A DNA stretch of 64,000 nucleotides from Vandiemenella viatica (Eukaryota > Arthropoda > Insecta > Orthoptera > Morabidae), in the NCBI GenBank assembly GCA_031002005.1, contig JARYHS010008074.1:272057930-272121929 (forward strand), written 5' to 3'. The notes under the pieces are model-generated. The model made no database searches. It was not told the DNA's origin and worked only from the letters and a program-made list of their open reading frames with translations. Shown in pieces: positions 33,516-45,849 of this stretch. How positions within the stretch are numbered: the first letter of the stretch is position 1; the number at the start of each line of letters is the position of its first letter. A program made the translations under genes and the position numbers.

Positions 33516-34581
33516 CTGGGCTTCTGCCTAAACGTTGCAATGTGTTGCAGTAGGTAATTAATAGGTATTTGCTCTTAATTACTGGTATTTTTGTTCTGGC
33601 TCACTTTTCATGAAATTCAGAACACATTGCTCGACCAACACTAATTGCTGAGAGTCCTTTCAGGCTTGGGAAATATTAAACAGATTACCGCCGTACTATT
33701 CATTTCAAATTAGCAACTGGTATCAATATCTTGGGTATGTAGAAAAGGATTTAACTGTGAAAGTGATGACGCATGGGAATCATGTTTGGTTGAGGATGTT
33801 CCGTTCGTATTCACAAATGAAAAAATTCAGAAAGTTCTCAAAGTCACGCACTTTTATAACTGGACTAATAGTTAATGCCGGTAAGCTAATACTTGGATAC
33901 GCAACACGAAACCAGATTTACCTTAAGCTTGACTCTTTGGATATCTACCACGTCATAGACCACCGACGACGAAGTTGTATTTGTCCCAACTTTCAAAAAA
34001 TAAACATTGTGCTGTCCATCTGGTATTCTCTTGTAATTTACTTCTTTATTACGCATATTTAACTAACTGATTACTAAATAATCCTGGTCGTGATTCTTAA
34101 ACGAAATAATCTTTCACATAAATGAAAGGGATTGCGATATCTTGCATATCAAACATGAATGATAACAGCAGACATACATTGACTTTGTTAACTTTACAAA
34201 ATGGAAAACATTGTTATATTTATCGAAACAGGTTGTTTCCTGAAATACTGTGGAAACAGTTAATAACTTCTGTAATGAGGAGCCCGTCCGTCACTTACTA
34301 TCAGTGATAGTTTAGAAGAGGCGGGTCGGGCAGGGATGGTGTCTTGCGTTGCGTCGGAGTCGGTTCGGTCAGCTGAGCACAGCAGAGCACCCGCCGTGTG
34401 CTGGAGTCGTAGCTGTTATCGCCTCTGCGCAGGCCAACAGCTGGGGCTCCCACCTTCCACCACAGAATGTCCACGCCGTCGACTTACTACGGGGCGTGGC
34501 GTATCGATATCCCTCCAAGATAGGTCAATAAATAACAAACAAAATTTACAATTCGTTATAAAACACGCCCGAACAATTTCG
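33516..34581. other. Intergenic DNA with GC-rich island
   Basis: Positions 34320-34510 are GC-rich and CpG-containing with no recognised product; it could be a host promoter or old LTR. The rest is AT-rich. Confidence 0.4.
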
Positions 34582-34829
34582 TTTTTTTTTTAATTCTTGC
34601 TTTACGCCACGTCGACGTCTAGGTCATTATAGGCGGAATAGGGCTGGGGACAAGGAAGAGGAAGGAATTCGGCCATGGCCTTTCGAACAAAGCATTCCGG
34701 CATTCGCCTGGAGTGATTTGGGCAAACCATGCAAAACCAAAATCAGGATGCCCGGACGGGGATTCGGACCTGCGTCCTCCCAAATGCGAGGCCAGAACGT
34801 TAACCGCTCACCCACCACGCTCGGTGAAG
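34582..34829 (-). repeat. SINE family A copy with target-site duplication
   Basis: Full head, box B region (GGTCCGAATCCCCGTCCGGG), body and A-tail are read on the minus strand. It is flanked by CGAACAATTTCG (34570-34581) and CGAACAGTTTCG (34830-34841). Confidence 0.88.
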
Positions 34830-34841
34830 CGAACAGTTTCG

Positions 34842-35124
34842 ATCGGGCCAGACGATAGCCTCACACCGGACAGTTTATTGTCCATAAGAGCCACAGTTCC
34901 TCTTGTCTTAGTCGCATGCACTTCCCGCGCTAGATCTGTTTATATTTCCTTCCTGCAATTTGTTATCTTTGTTGTCGAGAACCCTGGCCTGCAAATTTAT
35001 GTCTGCTATAAAAGAGATTCTACGCCGAATACTTTGACTTTCCCTTTGTGCCAGATTCATTAAAGGGGACACTCTGCAGCCCATTGTTTGAACTCCAAAC
35101 CATACTGCACTGCGCCCAGTCACC
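34842..35124. other. Spacer between two SINEs
   Basis: No recognised feature. Confidence 0.4.
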
Positions 35125-35137
35125 TCCATTATTTAAC

Positions 35138-35390
35138 CGAGCGGGGAGGTGTAACGGTTAGCGTTCTCGCCTCGCATTCGGGAGGACGGCGGTTCGAATC
35201 CCCGTCCGGGCATCCAGATTTGGGTTTTCCATGGTTTCCCCAAATCACTCCAGGCAAAAGCCGGGATGCTTCCTTCAAAAAGGCCATGGCCGAATTCCTT
35301 CCCATTCCTTGCCCCCATCCTTGCTCCCCATCCTTTCCCGTCTCTAAACACCTCGATGTTAAAAAGAGACGTAAAGCAGTTAAAAAAAAA
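35138..35390 (+). repeat. SINE family A copy, nearly intact
   Basis: The head is CGAGCGGGGAGGTGTAACGG, box B is CGGTTCGAATCCCCGTCCGG, and the body is complete with an A-rich 3' end. The 13-bp flanks TCCATTATTTAAC at 35125-35137 and 35391-35403 match perfectly. It is among the least diverged copies here. Confidence 0.93.
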
Positions 35391-35403
35391 TCCATTATTT
35401 AAC

Positions 35404-37039
35404 TTTCCTGCGTCTCTGAAGAAAGACAACTGAAATCCATTCACGTATGAAATAACCAATTCCATTAAATATTACCACGATAGCCATAATAGCTCAGTAG
35501 TCGTAAACCAACCTCACAGCATAAGTCAGTTGAATTGATTCACCGAAATTAATAGGAATTACGGCAATACACATTAAAGCGATCCACTGCATTTGTCAGT
35601 GCTCCCCTGTTATGAGTGGCATTGAATGGGACACTTTGATACTAGATCTAAAAATTAATTAAAATAGAAAACTGTTGCAGAATTTGTTACCAGCCATTAA
35701 TTGCTAAATCTTTCCTTAAAATTACTGGAAGTGCCAAATATAAAGATGAAAAGTTCAGACATTACTATTAAAATCTACATATATAAAGTGGTGATAAAAA
35801 GTCATATCAGGCAGTGTACTATGCTAGTACCTTAAAATATAAAATTTTGTATTAATACAATAATTCAATAAAATGAAAAATAATCGCTTTTATGTAGCCT
35901 ATCTACAAATTATTCTGAAAACTTGAAAAAAGTTTAAACGAAAAATGGCTTAATAATCATCTAAATATCGCATCAGTCACCATTTCAAACGTTATCTTCC
36001 CTTTTTCCACATATACCAGTATTTCTCAGTTCATTAAACGTAATTTACTAAAAATGTTATTTATATTGCAACATATTAGTAAAGGTAATAAAGACGTAGT
36101 CTTCGGTGAGCGGAAAATAATTCAGCGAAGGTCATGAATCGTGAAATTTAATGGTGTTGAGAGACTCCAAATGCGCCGCATCGGATAACTGTGTTGCCTA
36201 TTACCTATACTCTAGTGCTTAAGACAATGCATAAATACAGAAAATAGTCGTTAACTGAAATATCAACATCTGATTTTTGCACAACTAAATACTTTTTCTG
36301 AGTATTCGGAAATAGTAATGAAGTTCAATGTGAGAGAGAACTGTGAGAAGTAACCAGAATTGCTTGGCTAGCAAGCCATTCAAAGTGTGCCCAACTATAC
36401 TGATACATTCGTTGTGATTCAGCAGTGATTGCTTTTATTAACAAACTTCAGTTGTTTTGGAAAAGCAGCTGGGTTGGGAGTCACTGGAGAAGACCAAGTG
36501 AAGAGAGTGGTGACTGCATGAGGCATATCTTGCGATGAGGCCTGGATGGATATTGGTAGAAAATTATGAGAGTACATGGATAGGAAGTCAGTTGTGGCAC
36601 AATGATGTGTCAGGCTCCTGACACGAAGTAAGCTGATTTCAATCCTATGGTGAAAGGATTTTTCATCATCAGAACTTGGGAATGAGATGTGGTAGTGTAC
36701 GATTCATACTAACCAACTTATGTATCAGAGCTTCGCGTTAAATCCCAAACCTCTCCGCAGCGCGTATGCAGCGATGGCAGATGGTGATTCGCCCATCGCA
36801 TGAGGACGATAAACCAGGCGGACCTTGGTGTCTTTCGGAAGAATCGATTAAACTTCACAGTCTCCCATCCTTCATGTGTCCTCCACGACACAGACAACAC
36901 TACACACTGAACTGATTTGAGTTCAACTGAACTTCGATGGAGCGCATGTAGCGGTGGCAATCTCCTAGTCATCTAATTGCCCCTTTATTATTTTTTATTA
37001 TGATCTTATATGCTTTGATTGTTAAAATCCTCCATCCAT
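35404..37039. other. AT-rich intergenic DNA
   Basis: No gene recognised. Positions 36715-36970 are GC-richer, with an 84-codon minus-strand frame of unknown nature. Confidence 0.4.
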
Positions 37040-37480
37040 TTACTAATTTAAACGTTAAACACTTTCAGGAATTTTTAGTAAATTATTCATCACTTTCCTT
37101 CGTAATTTATTCCAATCCCTGATACCATTACCTACAAAAGAAACTTTTCTCACTCCGTTATGCATGAAATTGAGTTCCCGTATGTGTCCAGGGTCATTTT
37201 TCCCTTTTAATGCTCTATTTCTTCGACTACTTCCAAGCCCCATCACCAACATACGCCTTGTACAGTACACTCCATGCACTCTTTTCACCCTCCTAACTCC
37301 CAATCCAGCTCCTTTATCATGAGTTACTAACTGCGTCCTGCGGTAGTTCCCACACACAAATCTAGCTGCTCTCCTTTGCACAAGCTCCAACTCTATATTT
37401 AATAGACAAAATGTGGGACCCAAACTACTCTACCATATTCAAGCCATAGTCTGACCAACGTTTAGTAACACAACTCCCTC
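37040..37480 (-). pseudogene. LINE RT thumb/C-terminal fragment
   Basis: Minus-strand reading gives VRLWLEYGRVVWVPHF, then LELVQRRAARFVCGNYRR and a C-terminal region ending GNGIRDWNKLRRKVMNN. These match the post-catalytic region of CR1/Jockey-type LINEs (LVRPxLEYGxxVW ... VQRRAARFV ... WN.L). A frame change lies near 37420. No RT catalytic motif is present. Confidence 0.8.
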
Positions 37481-37539
37481 ACTTCTCTGGAACATCCTCT
37501 CAGCACCCTCTACATTAAATGAAGGATTTTGTAACTTTT

Positions 37540-39480
37540 TCCTACTATCTGCCAAATATAACACATATCATCACAGTTATGCTGATTTACAATAAAACGT
37601 ATGAAAATTTTTCAGTAGGGAAAGCATCAGGACGCCGCACGTTCTTATGGAGCTGCATTCTAACTTCCTACGTCCGAAAACTGGCTATCAAACACTTTGA
37701 CGTCGTCTTCATCAGAAAATAGCACCTGATTTCATGCGTAAGAAAGTAGGAAAAATTTCTTTTGTGGGTAAGGAAGTCGGTTAATGGAATGGATTACTAT
37801 GGGAAGTACTGACGAAATTACCTGAAGCAGTAAAAGAATCTGAGGTAAAAGTCTGTTAAATGCCAAAAAAGGATTGAGAAAATTGTCTGCTCCTTCGCAA
37901 TTGAATTAAATAAATGAAACTAAAAGTATTTTTCCTGTAATCACACAAATGACGTTGCTGCATGTTGAGCTGGAAAACTAAGAAAAGTGTTCCAGACTTG
38001 GAAATTATCATTTTATAAAATTCTGTGAATCTAAATGAAGATTAAAACTTTGGCGTCTTTTGTTAATTTGAGCAGTGCCGTTAAGTATTACTAATGTTAT
38101 TACGAGTAGAGTGCGGAGCAGCCGAAGTGACAGCAGACGCCTAGGAACTACTGACGTCATAGCTGCAGCAGTGGGCGGCGCTACGGAATCGATAAGGGAA
38201 CACTAAATATATACGGCCAATGACGCCATTCACACACATCCGCTGACGTCTGGGCAGAAAGGAGGAAACGCGACTCCCTGCTTAATATAGCACAGCCTCT
38301 CTCTCACTCGAACTGGGAACAATCAAACAACCCAGCAGCTTTCGTAACGAACAACATAAACACTAAAATATCCTCGTCAAAGAGACGCATCATATTCAAT
38401 TAACAGGTAGCAGTTACAGTGTCTGACTAACTGAAAACCCTAACAATTATTGATGAATACAGTGGTGAAAGAAGTGGAAATTAGATGTCGAGAGTCAGAT
38501 TTAACAAGCCATGTAGTAACAGCTCCCAGACGACGCGTTCTTTGTCATGGCAACGTACGAGACAAAGTCAGCGGCTCAATCAGCTTCTGTGGTCAAGATT
38601 CACTTACATTTTGACTAGATGAACTTAAAAAAGTTTAAATGACTAGAAATCAGGAAAGTAACTGATGCTGCGAGCAGACTACTCTATCTGTTCGCCGAAT
38701 AAATAAGTCTTTTCACTTTTTTAACATTTGACAAAGGAAGTTACATCAGTGAGATTTTAAAGCAGCCGGACTGCAATTAGCCGAAATTGAACAACCGGAA
38801 AGAGAGGAGGGAGTATACATTAATTAGATTGAAATCACTGTTTACTCATTATAAGCCACAGACGTTGACACAAAACTAAACGTTTGTTTTTAATTAGTAA
38901 AATGGTTTTCGATAGAATCTTCAATCTCATTTAGTTACATTTTTCTTGCTGCTCAAATTAATAGGGTAGAACTTATCAGAGCATAAGAGTTTTAATAAAC
39001 TGGTGAGCTTACTTCCTGTAAAACGTTAGTGCTTGCACCTTAACTCTGAACATGACTTTTTACTTAGGTTAAAGTTTGTTGTCCTGACAGTTTCAGCAAC
39101 AACAAATATGCTCTTCTTCAGACTATTCCCGCATAAAGGATTTAAAAAATGGTAGCTGTATCTTCACATTTTTTCCTCTGTTCGACACTTCTCTATAAGA
39201 TTATGGTTCCGTTAACGTTAATTCTTTTGATATATCCAAAACGTATCACTTCACAATGATTAAATTATTATGCACTTTGTTTATTTCTATATCTAATTGA
39301 AATTCTTTTAAACTATTGACAAAATTAAAATTTAAACATTTTACCTAATTTATTTGTCTCCGTAGTTCTGTTTCATTCCATATTTTGTATCTGGGGATAA
39401 ATTTGGGTAGCCCAGTTTTATGGCGTTCCGTAGACGTCTTAGAGGTGGCTTACTAAAGAGACAAAATATAACTTCTTTTT
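37540..39480. other. AT-rich intergenic DNA
   Basis: No gene recognised. A GC-richer patch at 38105-38300 has no recognised product. Confidence 0.4.
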
Positions 39481-39673
39481 TGGGGGGGGGGAGCTTACTT
39501 GCAGAGGGTGCGAGGGGAAGGAATACTGAGCTGGCGTTTTTGAAGAAACCATCCCGGCTTTCGCTTAGAGTGATTTCGCGAAATTAAGGAGGACTGCAAT
39601 CTGGATGGCCGGATGAGGATTTGAACCCGCGTACTCCCGAATGCAGGCCCGAGTGTTATCGCAAGACAGTAAC
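39481..39673 (-). repeat. SINE family A copy, interrupted
   Basis: The minus strand has box B GGGTTCAAATCCTCATCC and the family body. The head is cut short by the hAT-like element that starts near 39674. A poly-G run marks the 3' side on the plus strand. Confidence 0.65.
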
Positions 39674-39995
39674 CAGGGGTTGCCAACGTTTTTCGTGCCA
39701 CGCCCTCCTTCCGTCAAAAGAATTCCCCCGACGTCCTGCTCCGAAACCAGAATTTTATTATTAATAAGATAAATGCCTACTTTTCAGTACTAACAATGAA
39801 ATGTCAGAGGAAACTCACTAAGCATGATGTGAGAATAAAGGCTTTCAACTTTCAAGAGGCTGCGAAGGAGAGACATGGTAGTTGCGACGGTGTAGACACG
39901 GGTGGTGAAGCTACCTGGTACGCCACCCCCCCCCCTCCCCTACCCCTGACGCAACTTCACGCCCACCTGGTGACCCCCAGTTTGGGAACTTCGGC
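39674..39995. mobile_element. Possible hAT-type MITE
   Basis: The left end CAGGGGTTGCCAACG and the right end (reverse complement CGAAGTTCCCAAACTGGGGG) are imperfect inverted copies of the Charlie-like CAGNGGTTCTCAAC motif. No clear 8-bp duplication is visible and there is no transposase. Moderate support only. Confidence 0.4.
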
Positions 39996-42126
39996 AATAT
40001 AGAAAGGTAGCACTGAAATATTTCTTGCAGAAACTATTTTGCTATCGCAGATAGTATCAGCTAACAATCCTTACAGAATTTCATTCTTCCTTGAACACAA
40101 AGCAGTCGCAGCTTCTATAGTGCTGTGAAATGCAGTGCTCGTAAATGTTTAAGTTGCGTTCGGCATATTGCAATAGTTACGGAGAGTGGTATTATAAAGC
40201 TAGAGTTTCATAGCAACAATGAACTTTGATATTGATAAACTTGCCATTGGTCAAATAAGAATAAACTAACTTATCCCATAACCCGAAGGTTGTTTGGATC
40301 CTCCCGAGGGAGGCATACTAAGCCAGTAGGTCAGAGGTAGGAGGGTCAGTTCCTTTCTTCTGGGACCTACAGTTCAACGTAAAATTAGAACCACGGAAAA
40401 ATAAAAGTAGAGCCATCCAATTCAAGAAACTGTAAATTCATTTTCGGTATTGCGAGAAACTTTCAGGTGGAGGAATGTAACTTGGTTTGTAAACAGGATC
40501 GCTCATAAATCAGATTCGTATACTAACAGTCAACGATTCCCAACTAGAACTAAGAGAAGCTGTTGACAACACTCGGACCCCTCTCCTGATAACACTGCCA
40601 CAGAAAGAGAGGGGCTGCTCTCTTATCGCACCATCATCCTGCTCTACACAGACCTACAGGTCCACCCCAAGAGTGAACACCTCGATATACAGACTGTGAA
40701 GTTCAAGTGAACTCGTCTATTGAAAACAAGTCAACGTGTTCCGACGAAAATCCTGTATAAGAGGTCATCTGATAAACTCGTGTACTAAAAATAAATATGC
40801 GAAAATATTACAGAGCCAGGCATATTTTTGTGCGCTTCTTTTTACAGAGGGACGCGTGCTTTTTAGTCCGAGGTATTACAGGCGGAAACCAACATGTCTT
40901 CATCTGTATTAATCAGCTACGTTGGGGGTGATATGTTATCAGATACGAGTACCTATGACAAGAAACAAGCCAAGTGCGTATACAGGACAATGGTATAAAG
41001 GACACGTAATACTAATAACTGGTGGTATTATAGGCTGGAAGAAGCCAATTTGTAGTTAGGTCGCATGACTGATTGGAGTTTCAACTCAGCGCGCAATCCG
41101 CCTATGTCATGGTCGACGTCGCTAATACTACCAACAGGAAAGAACCCTCATTTTACGTGTAACGTGACCCTTGGAAAAGCTCTGAAATATTTCCTATAAG
41201 AAAACCAGCTTTGCCAGAAGTGAATGATAGCTTAAGCGATCCTTAAAAAATATACTTTTGACAAAATTCTAACTATATAATTTCACGCTAGCCTCTTTCG
41301 CCTAAATCAGAATTAGATATAATATTTCAATCTTCATTTCTCCTAATACAACACTGTAACGTACCACGATCATTTTTGTTACCTCATATATACTTTATTA
41401 ACTCCTAAATTTCATCATATACTACCCACGCCGTCACCCTTTATTTTGTGCAGAGATGTGTAGTTTGACTAATTTGTTTGTGTGAGCTTCGTTTTTATAT
41501 TTATGTATATAAAGCTGTTCCTAAACTTTACGTAACAACTTACCCTTTTCTTAATTTCTTATTGATAATAAACCCAACTGCACGAATTGTAAGGAACTAA
41601 AATATGAATGGACTGGACCTACTATTGTTACTGTTACCGTGCACTTATTTCCATTATTCTTGATACAAAACCTTTATGAGAAAACTACTTAATAACACTG
41701 CGGTACATCAGGTTTAGTTTTAGCCACACGCAAGGAAAATTTATTTATGTTTAACTGAGATGGCAAGTAATTATATGTCGCCTAAAGAACCACAGTAACT
41801 TCGAATGTGATAAGGCCATAGAATTTCAATAAAAAAAGAATACCAAGATTTAAATACCCTGTTCTATTTCAGTCACAGCTATTAACTTTTCGACTTAAAA
41901 TAATTACACTTGTGGCGGAGTGGGAGTGACAAATGTACTAGCGCAGAGTTGTTTCAAAATTCCTCATGAATATTCGCGGGGAAACTTTGAAGATTTTCTT
42001 TGTTCGTCTTTTAGCCCAGTTGCATTTAGCCGGCTGAGTGCGTCTCTTATTTTAATTGTTTTTACTGTTTGATAATTTTTTTCAGTACTCCACCAAGCCA
42101 TAAACTGAGCAGTAAAGCTGGGATCT
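39996..42126. other. AT-rich intergenic DNA
   Basis: Apart from the SINE at 40265-40400, no gene is recognisable. Confidence 0.45.
40265..40400 (-). repeat. SINE family B copy, 3' half
   Basis: The reverse complement contains CCAAACAACCTTCGGGTTATG, CCTCCCTCGGGAGGATCC and CTGTAGGTCCCAGAAG, the family B 3' region. Confidence 0.75.
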
Positions 42127-42784
42127 TGTAACGATGCAATCGAACCGACGCGATTCGGGAGTAGTGTCTGCGAGAGATTATCTTTGGACAGTGAGAGAAG
42201 ATGGCAGAGAAGTATAGTATACGGCGGGAGCGCGGGAAGCGAATGTCGAAAGTGGTCGACGGTTGAGAACGATGCCGCGAGGACGAATATTATAAAAAGT
42301 GCTTATAACTATTCCATTAACTTGTACGGTGATTTGAAGAAGTATTTCGAGTGTTGGTGGATGAGAACAAGAACAGTGTTCCGGATAAACGATTGTGATA
42401 TTGGCTCCACATGTTACTTGTACCTGCTCGGTTCGAATCTTGCACGCTTTGGTGAAGAAGTTTCGATAGCACGAGTCTTTGTAACTGGTGGTTACTTCGG
42501 CGACGTATTTCTTTTGCTTATTCAGACAATAAATGTGTGTTCTGAATGTAAACTTTTGTGTGATTTATGTGTTGGCAATTCCCGCTAACTGCTACTGCTA
42601 ACTGTTTACGTGATTGATTTTGTGAGTGACTATGAATTATTAGTATTAGTTATGGAATCCCCACTGGCGACCTGACGGTATCAAACCTGTAATCTTACGA
42701 ACATTTAATTAAGACTGAAATACACGTCGTGTTGAGTAGTACCACCAGGACATAATTTATCACTAATCAACGAACAGCCTTACA
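42127..42784 (+). repeat. 5' LTR
   Basis: 658 bp from TGTAACG to TTACA. A TATA box (TATAAAAA, 42291-42298) and an AATAAA polyadenylation signal (42528-42533) lie in the order expected for a U3-R-U5 LTR. It differs from the 3' LTR by one base at about 42201 (missing C) and one at about 42652 (A for G). Confidence 0.93.
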
Positions 42785-43633
42785 TGGCTTTCCCGTGACA
42801 GGACAGTATAAGTGAAAACGGAGGTAGTAAATGACATTAGTCAGCACCGAAGTGGATTTTATGCTGTAAAAACCGAGTAGGAAACGTGAGTAGTTTGAAC
42901 AACAATCGGCGATAATGGACTAATTTCAACGAGACGGGAGCACGACATTGTAGTAACGACGGAACCCGAGCATACACGACAATAGCCGAGCTGAGCAGTA
43001 CTTCGGTAGACGCGGACCAAGCAACAACAACAACTCGACACCGAGGCGGCGCGGTACGACGCGGGCACGCAGCGGTCGGCAGAATAGCAGACGGCAGCTG
43101 TGAAAGTCGACGAAAGGGAAGTGCAAATTTCAATTTGTTATGTAAGGTTCACAAACTGACAGGAGTAGTTTTTCGTTTTCAAACAGAATTTGTTAATTTC
43201 ATGTGAACCGGTCGAAATAAATTTCTTTCGACCTTTATTCAATTTTTAAATAGTTAAATGAGTGGGAAAATCCCCAAGCAATTTGTTTAAAATAGAAACT
43301 TGTCAGTTTGAGCCAGTAGTTAGTTTTCGTGTTAACGGAAATTTTTTTAATAATTTCCCTGTGGACTCACGGGAGTGAAATTTTTTTGTTCCTTTCGACT
43401 TCTATTAAATTTTAAGGAACCACATGAGTGGAAAATTTAATTTTAACGGGACTGGAATCAACTAATTATTTTGGTAATGCTTTAGTTATAAAGTGTCAAC
43501 TAGTTCCGAGTGGTTTTTTTAATTTTGAGTAAAGTAATTTCTGGAACTTTGATGCTAAAGCTAAGGGGAAGTATTAGTGACTGAAGTATTTTGTGATCCT
43601 AGTTTCCAAGAATAACTTGGTAAATTGTAGTTA
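42785..43633 (+). other. Leader of the LTR element, with unusual primer-binding region
   Basis: Right after the LTR the sequence is TGGCTTTCCCGTGACAGGAC. It keeps the TGGC start and the CGTGACAGGAC end expected of a tRNA primer-binding site but has an irregular middle. A similar block TGGCGACCTGACGG lies inside U5. The remainder (to 43633) is CpG-rich non-coding leader. Confidence 0.6.
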
Positions 43634-44083
43634 ATGTTGAGTTGTGCCATGGCGTCTGAGAGTGATGTCAATGATGGGGGGCTGGTGGTACCGAACCGTG
43701 AGACTTTGGATGATACTTGTGATGGACACACCGATCAGTTGACATCTGCTTCTGTGGAACCAGAGGTGTCACTGTACACTATTTTTGAATACTTGCATTC
43801 AAGTATTAATTCTTTAAAGTCAGATAATAAGTCTTTGCATTCAAATATTAATTCCTTGCAATCAAGTTTTAATTCTTTGCAATCAAGTTTTAATTCTTTG
43901 CAATCAAGTATCAATGACCTGCGGTCTGATGTTCATAACCAATTGCAGCTAAAGTTTGGGGAGCTTAGGAAAGATAATCTTAATTTGAGATCAAAGGTCC
44001 AGAAAATGACGTCAGATAATCTCAATTTTGTAAATGAATTGCGTCCAGATAAGCTTGAGTCTCAGAATAACTTGATTAGGTAA
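43634..44083 (+). CDS. Gag-like coiled-coil protein, first frame
   Basis: A 149-codon frame. Translation could start at 43634 or at the in-frame ATG at 43649, which has a better context (GCCATGG). Residues 54-96 form a textbook leucine zipper: Leu at 54, 61, 68, 75, 82, 89 and 96, with Ile/Phe at 58, 72, 79, 86 and 93. The repeats are visible in DNA as 21-bp units. A second helical Asn/Leu-rich stretch follows to the stop. Position after the leader and between LTRs suggests a gag-like particle or RNA-binding role, which is inference. A one-base shift near 44080 would join it to the next frame. I do not recognise the family. Confidence 0.7.
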   Translation: MLSCAMASESDVNDGGLVVPNRETLDDTCDGHTDQLTSASVEPEVSLYTIFEYLHSSINSLKSDNKSLHSNINSLQSSFNSLQSSFNSLQSSINDLRSDVHNQLQLKFGELRKDNLNLRSKVQKMTSDNLNFVNELRPDKLESQNNLIR

Positions 44084-44126
44084 TCTTGATCTTCAGAATA
44101 ATTTACAATCCTCTGATGATTCACAG

Positions 44127-44756
44127 ATGGAACCCCTAGTACCAGTAACTGATAAGAAAATTGTTTTGGCCCAGGAAACAATTCCTGTTTCGCATGATAT
44201 CTTGTCTGTTAATTCACATCCTGGTGCTCAAGTTAAGCCCGATAGTGTTCAATTAATTTCAGAAGGTCATTGCCCCGACACAGGTGTTCATGTAGGTAAT
44301 ATTACTACAATTTCTATTGCGAAGAGCAAACTACCTATGGCCAAAGCTATCTTTAAACATCGTAAACTCACTTTTGTCACTAAGTTGACAAACCACATAC
44401 ATAATTTGATGTTTCCTGGCGGGACAGACCTCATTTTCTCTTCACACCACATTACTAAAGCAGTGGAAAATGAAGTTACCATTGGTGGCAAGCGATTTGT
44501 ACATGTTGAACAGTTCTTTAGTGCTAACACATATGGTCATACTACAGTGTTTTCGAATGTTTTAATGAAAGATTTTATTCTTCAACATCCACTTGAGCCT
44601 TTTGGAAAGTGTAATGCTACAATGGAAAAAAGGAAACGTAGAAAGAAAAGGAAGGTTAGGAGGGAAGAACCGGGAGTGTATGTTAAGAAAAAAGAAATAA
44701 TCTCATTCTGGTCCAAAAGTAACTGGACTTGTTTCACGAGGGTCTCAACATACTGA
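44127..44756 (+). CDS. Gag-like protein, second frame, unknown function
   Basis: A 209-codon frame, open from about 44080 in a different phase from the frame before it. The upstream part (NNLQSSDDSQ before the first Met) continues the same Asn/Gln/Ser-rich style, so the two were probably one protein of about 370 residues. The middle (about residues 70-150) is moderately hydrophobic with no recognised catalytic motif. Residues 166-180 are strongly basic (MEKRKRRKKRKVRRE), suitable for RNA binding or nuclear entry. There is no zinc knuckle (CCHC), protease DTG/DSG or RT motif. Weak similarity to gag C-termini is possible but unproven. Confidence 0.6.
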   Translation: MEPLVPVTDKKIVLAQETIPVSHDILSVNSHPGAQVKPDSVQLISEGHCPDTGVHVGNITTISIAKSKLPMAKAIFKHRKLTFVTKLTNHIHNLMFPGGTDLIFSSHHITKAVENEVTIGGKRFVHVEQFFSANTYGHTTVFSNVLMKDFILQHPLEPFGKCNATMEKRKRRKKRKVRREEPGVYVKKKEIISFWSKSNWTCFTRVSTY

Positions 44757-44759
44757 AAT

Positions 44760-45849
44760 TCAAATACAAACATTCTTATTTTAGCATTAGGGATTTATGT
44801 TATTATGCACTACATTTTTGTTTTTCTTGTAAATAATTTATGTTGGGGAAAAAAAAAAGATTTTCATAGGTTTTAAGTTTGAAGCACACTTTCAATATAA
44901 ATGTTTAGTACAAACCTTGATTTCTTTCTTAAAAGTCTTGTACCTTATAAGTTTGCTTAGGTTAGTATTTTTCACTAGGTGTTTTCCTTTGGTTGAGATA
45001 GATCACGACGATACGTGGTATAAGTTAAGCAATAAATGTTTTGAGTTACATTATAAAGGGATGTCTAGAATAAGTGTCAATAGATCAGGTAGGTGTAGGG
45101 ATTTTGTGTGGGGTAGTATCGGTTTATAAATGTTTTGATGGTGTGGGTTCTTGCAAATATCTGGAGGGAACTTATAGTTGGTTACGAGTGCGGAGACGCA
45201 AGGTGGTGGGGGGGAGTCAGACAATAGAGTAAAAGGGCTCGCCTCTTGGTACCACCATGCTTCCCGCATTTGCACCTTTTCGGATTAGTGTTGTCTATAT
45301 GGCATGACTTGATTTGTTTCATTTAACTTACTTCTTTCTCAAAATAATGAAGGGTTCACAAAAGGGTAATGTAAGCATGGGGAGGATTTTCCTACTGATT
45401 TGACTGGCTTCGAGTGGAAGAATGATTTCAGTACTGTTAGTTTGTGAATCATAGGAGTGTGGCCCCGAGGCGGGAAATTGTAATCAATGTATACTGTGGT
45501 TTGTGAAAAGGAAAGTGACTGCACGGTGTTTCCGGAGGAAACTGAATGTCTTTTAATAATTTTCAAGTTTGTTTTCATTTGTGTTTATTGTCATATATTC
45601 ATATTGTGTGTACTCAAGGAGACTGATGTGTTTTGGTGAGGTTTAACTTTTGTATTTGATGTTTTCTTCGATGTTGTATTTGGTCTGAGGTTTTGTTCTA
45701 ATGATGTACCCATTTTGTAAATGAATTAGCCGAGTACCACCAGATTTGTTTAGGGTTTGGAAAATTCTCAAATGTCAGTAAGGTTGGGTCCGGCGAAAGG
45801 ATACGCGTTTGTCAACCGTATCTTACGCCTTAAAGCCAACGAGGGGGGG
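44760..45849 (+). other. 3' untranslated part of the LTR element
   Basis: No coding capacity recognised. It ends in the polypurine tract beside the 3' LTR. Confidence 0.6.

Noticed and set aside
42184..42588. 134-codon frame in the 5' LTR (repeated at 45809-46312)
   Set aside because: It lacks an early ATG (starts at TTG), lies over LTR control signals, and is present in both LTRs only because they are duplicates.
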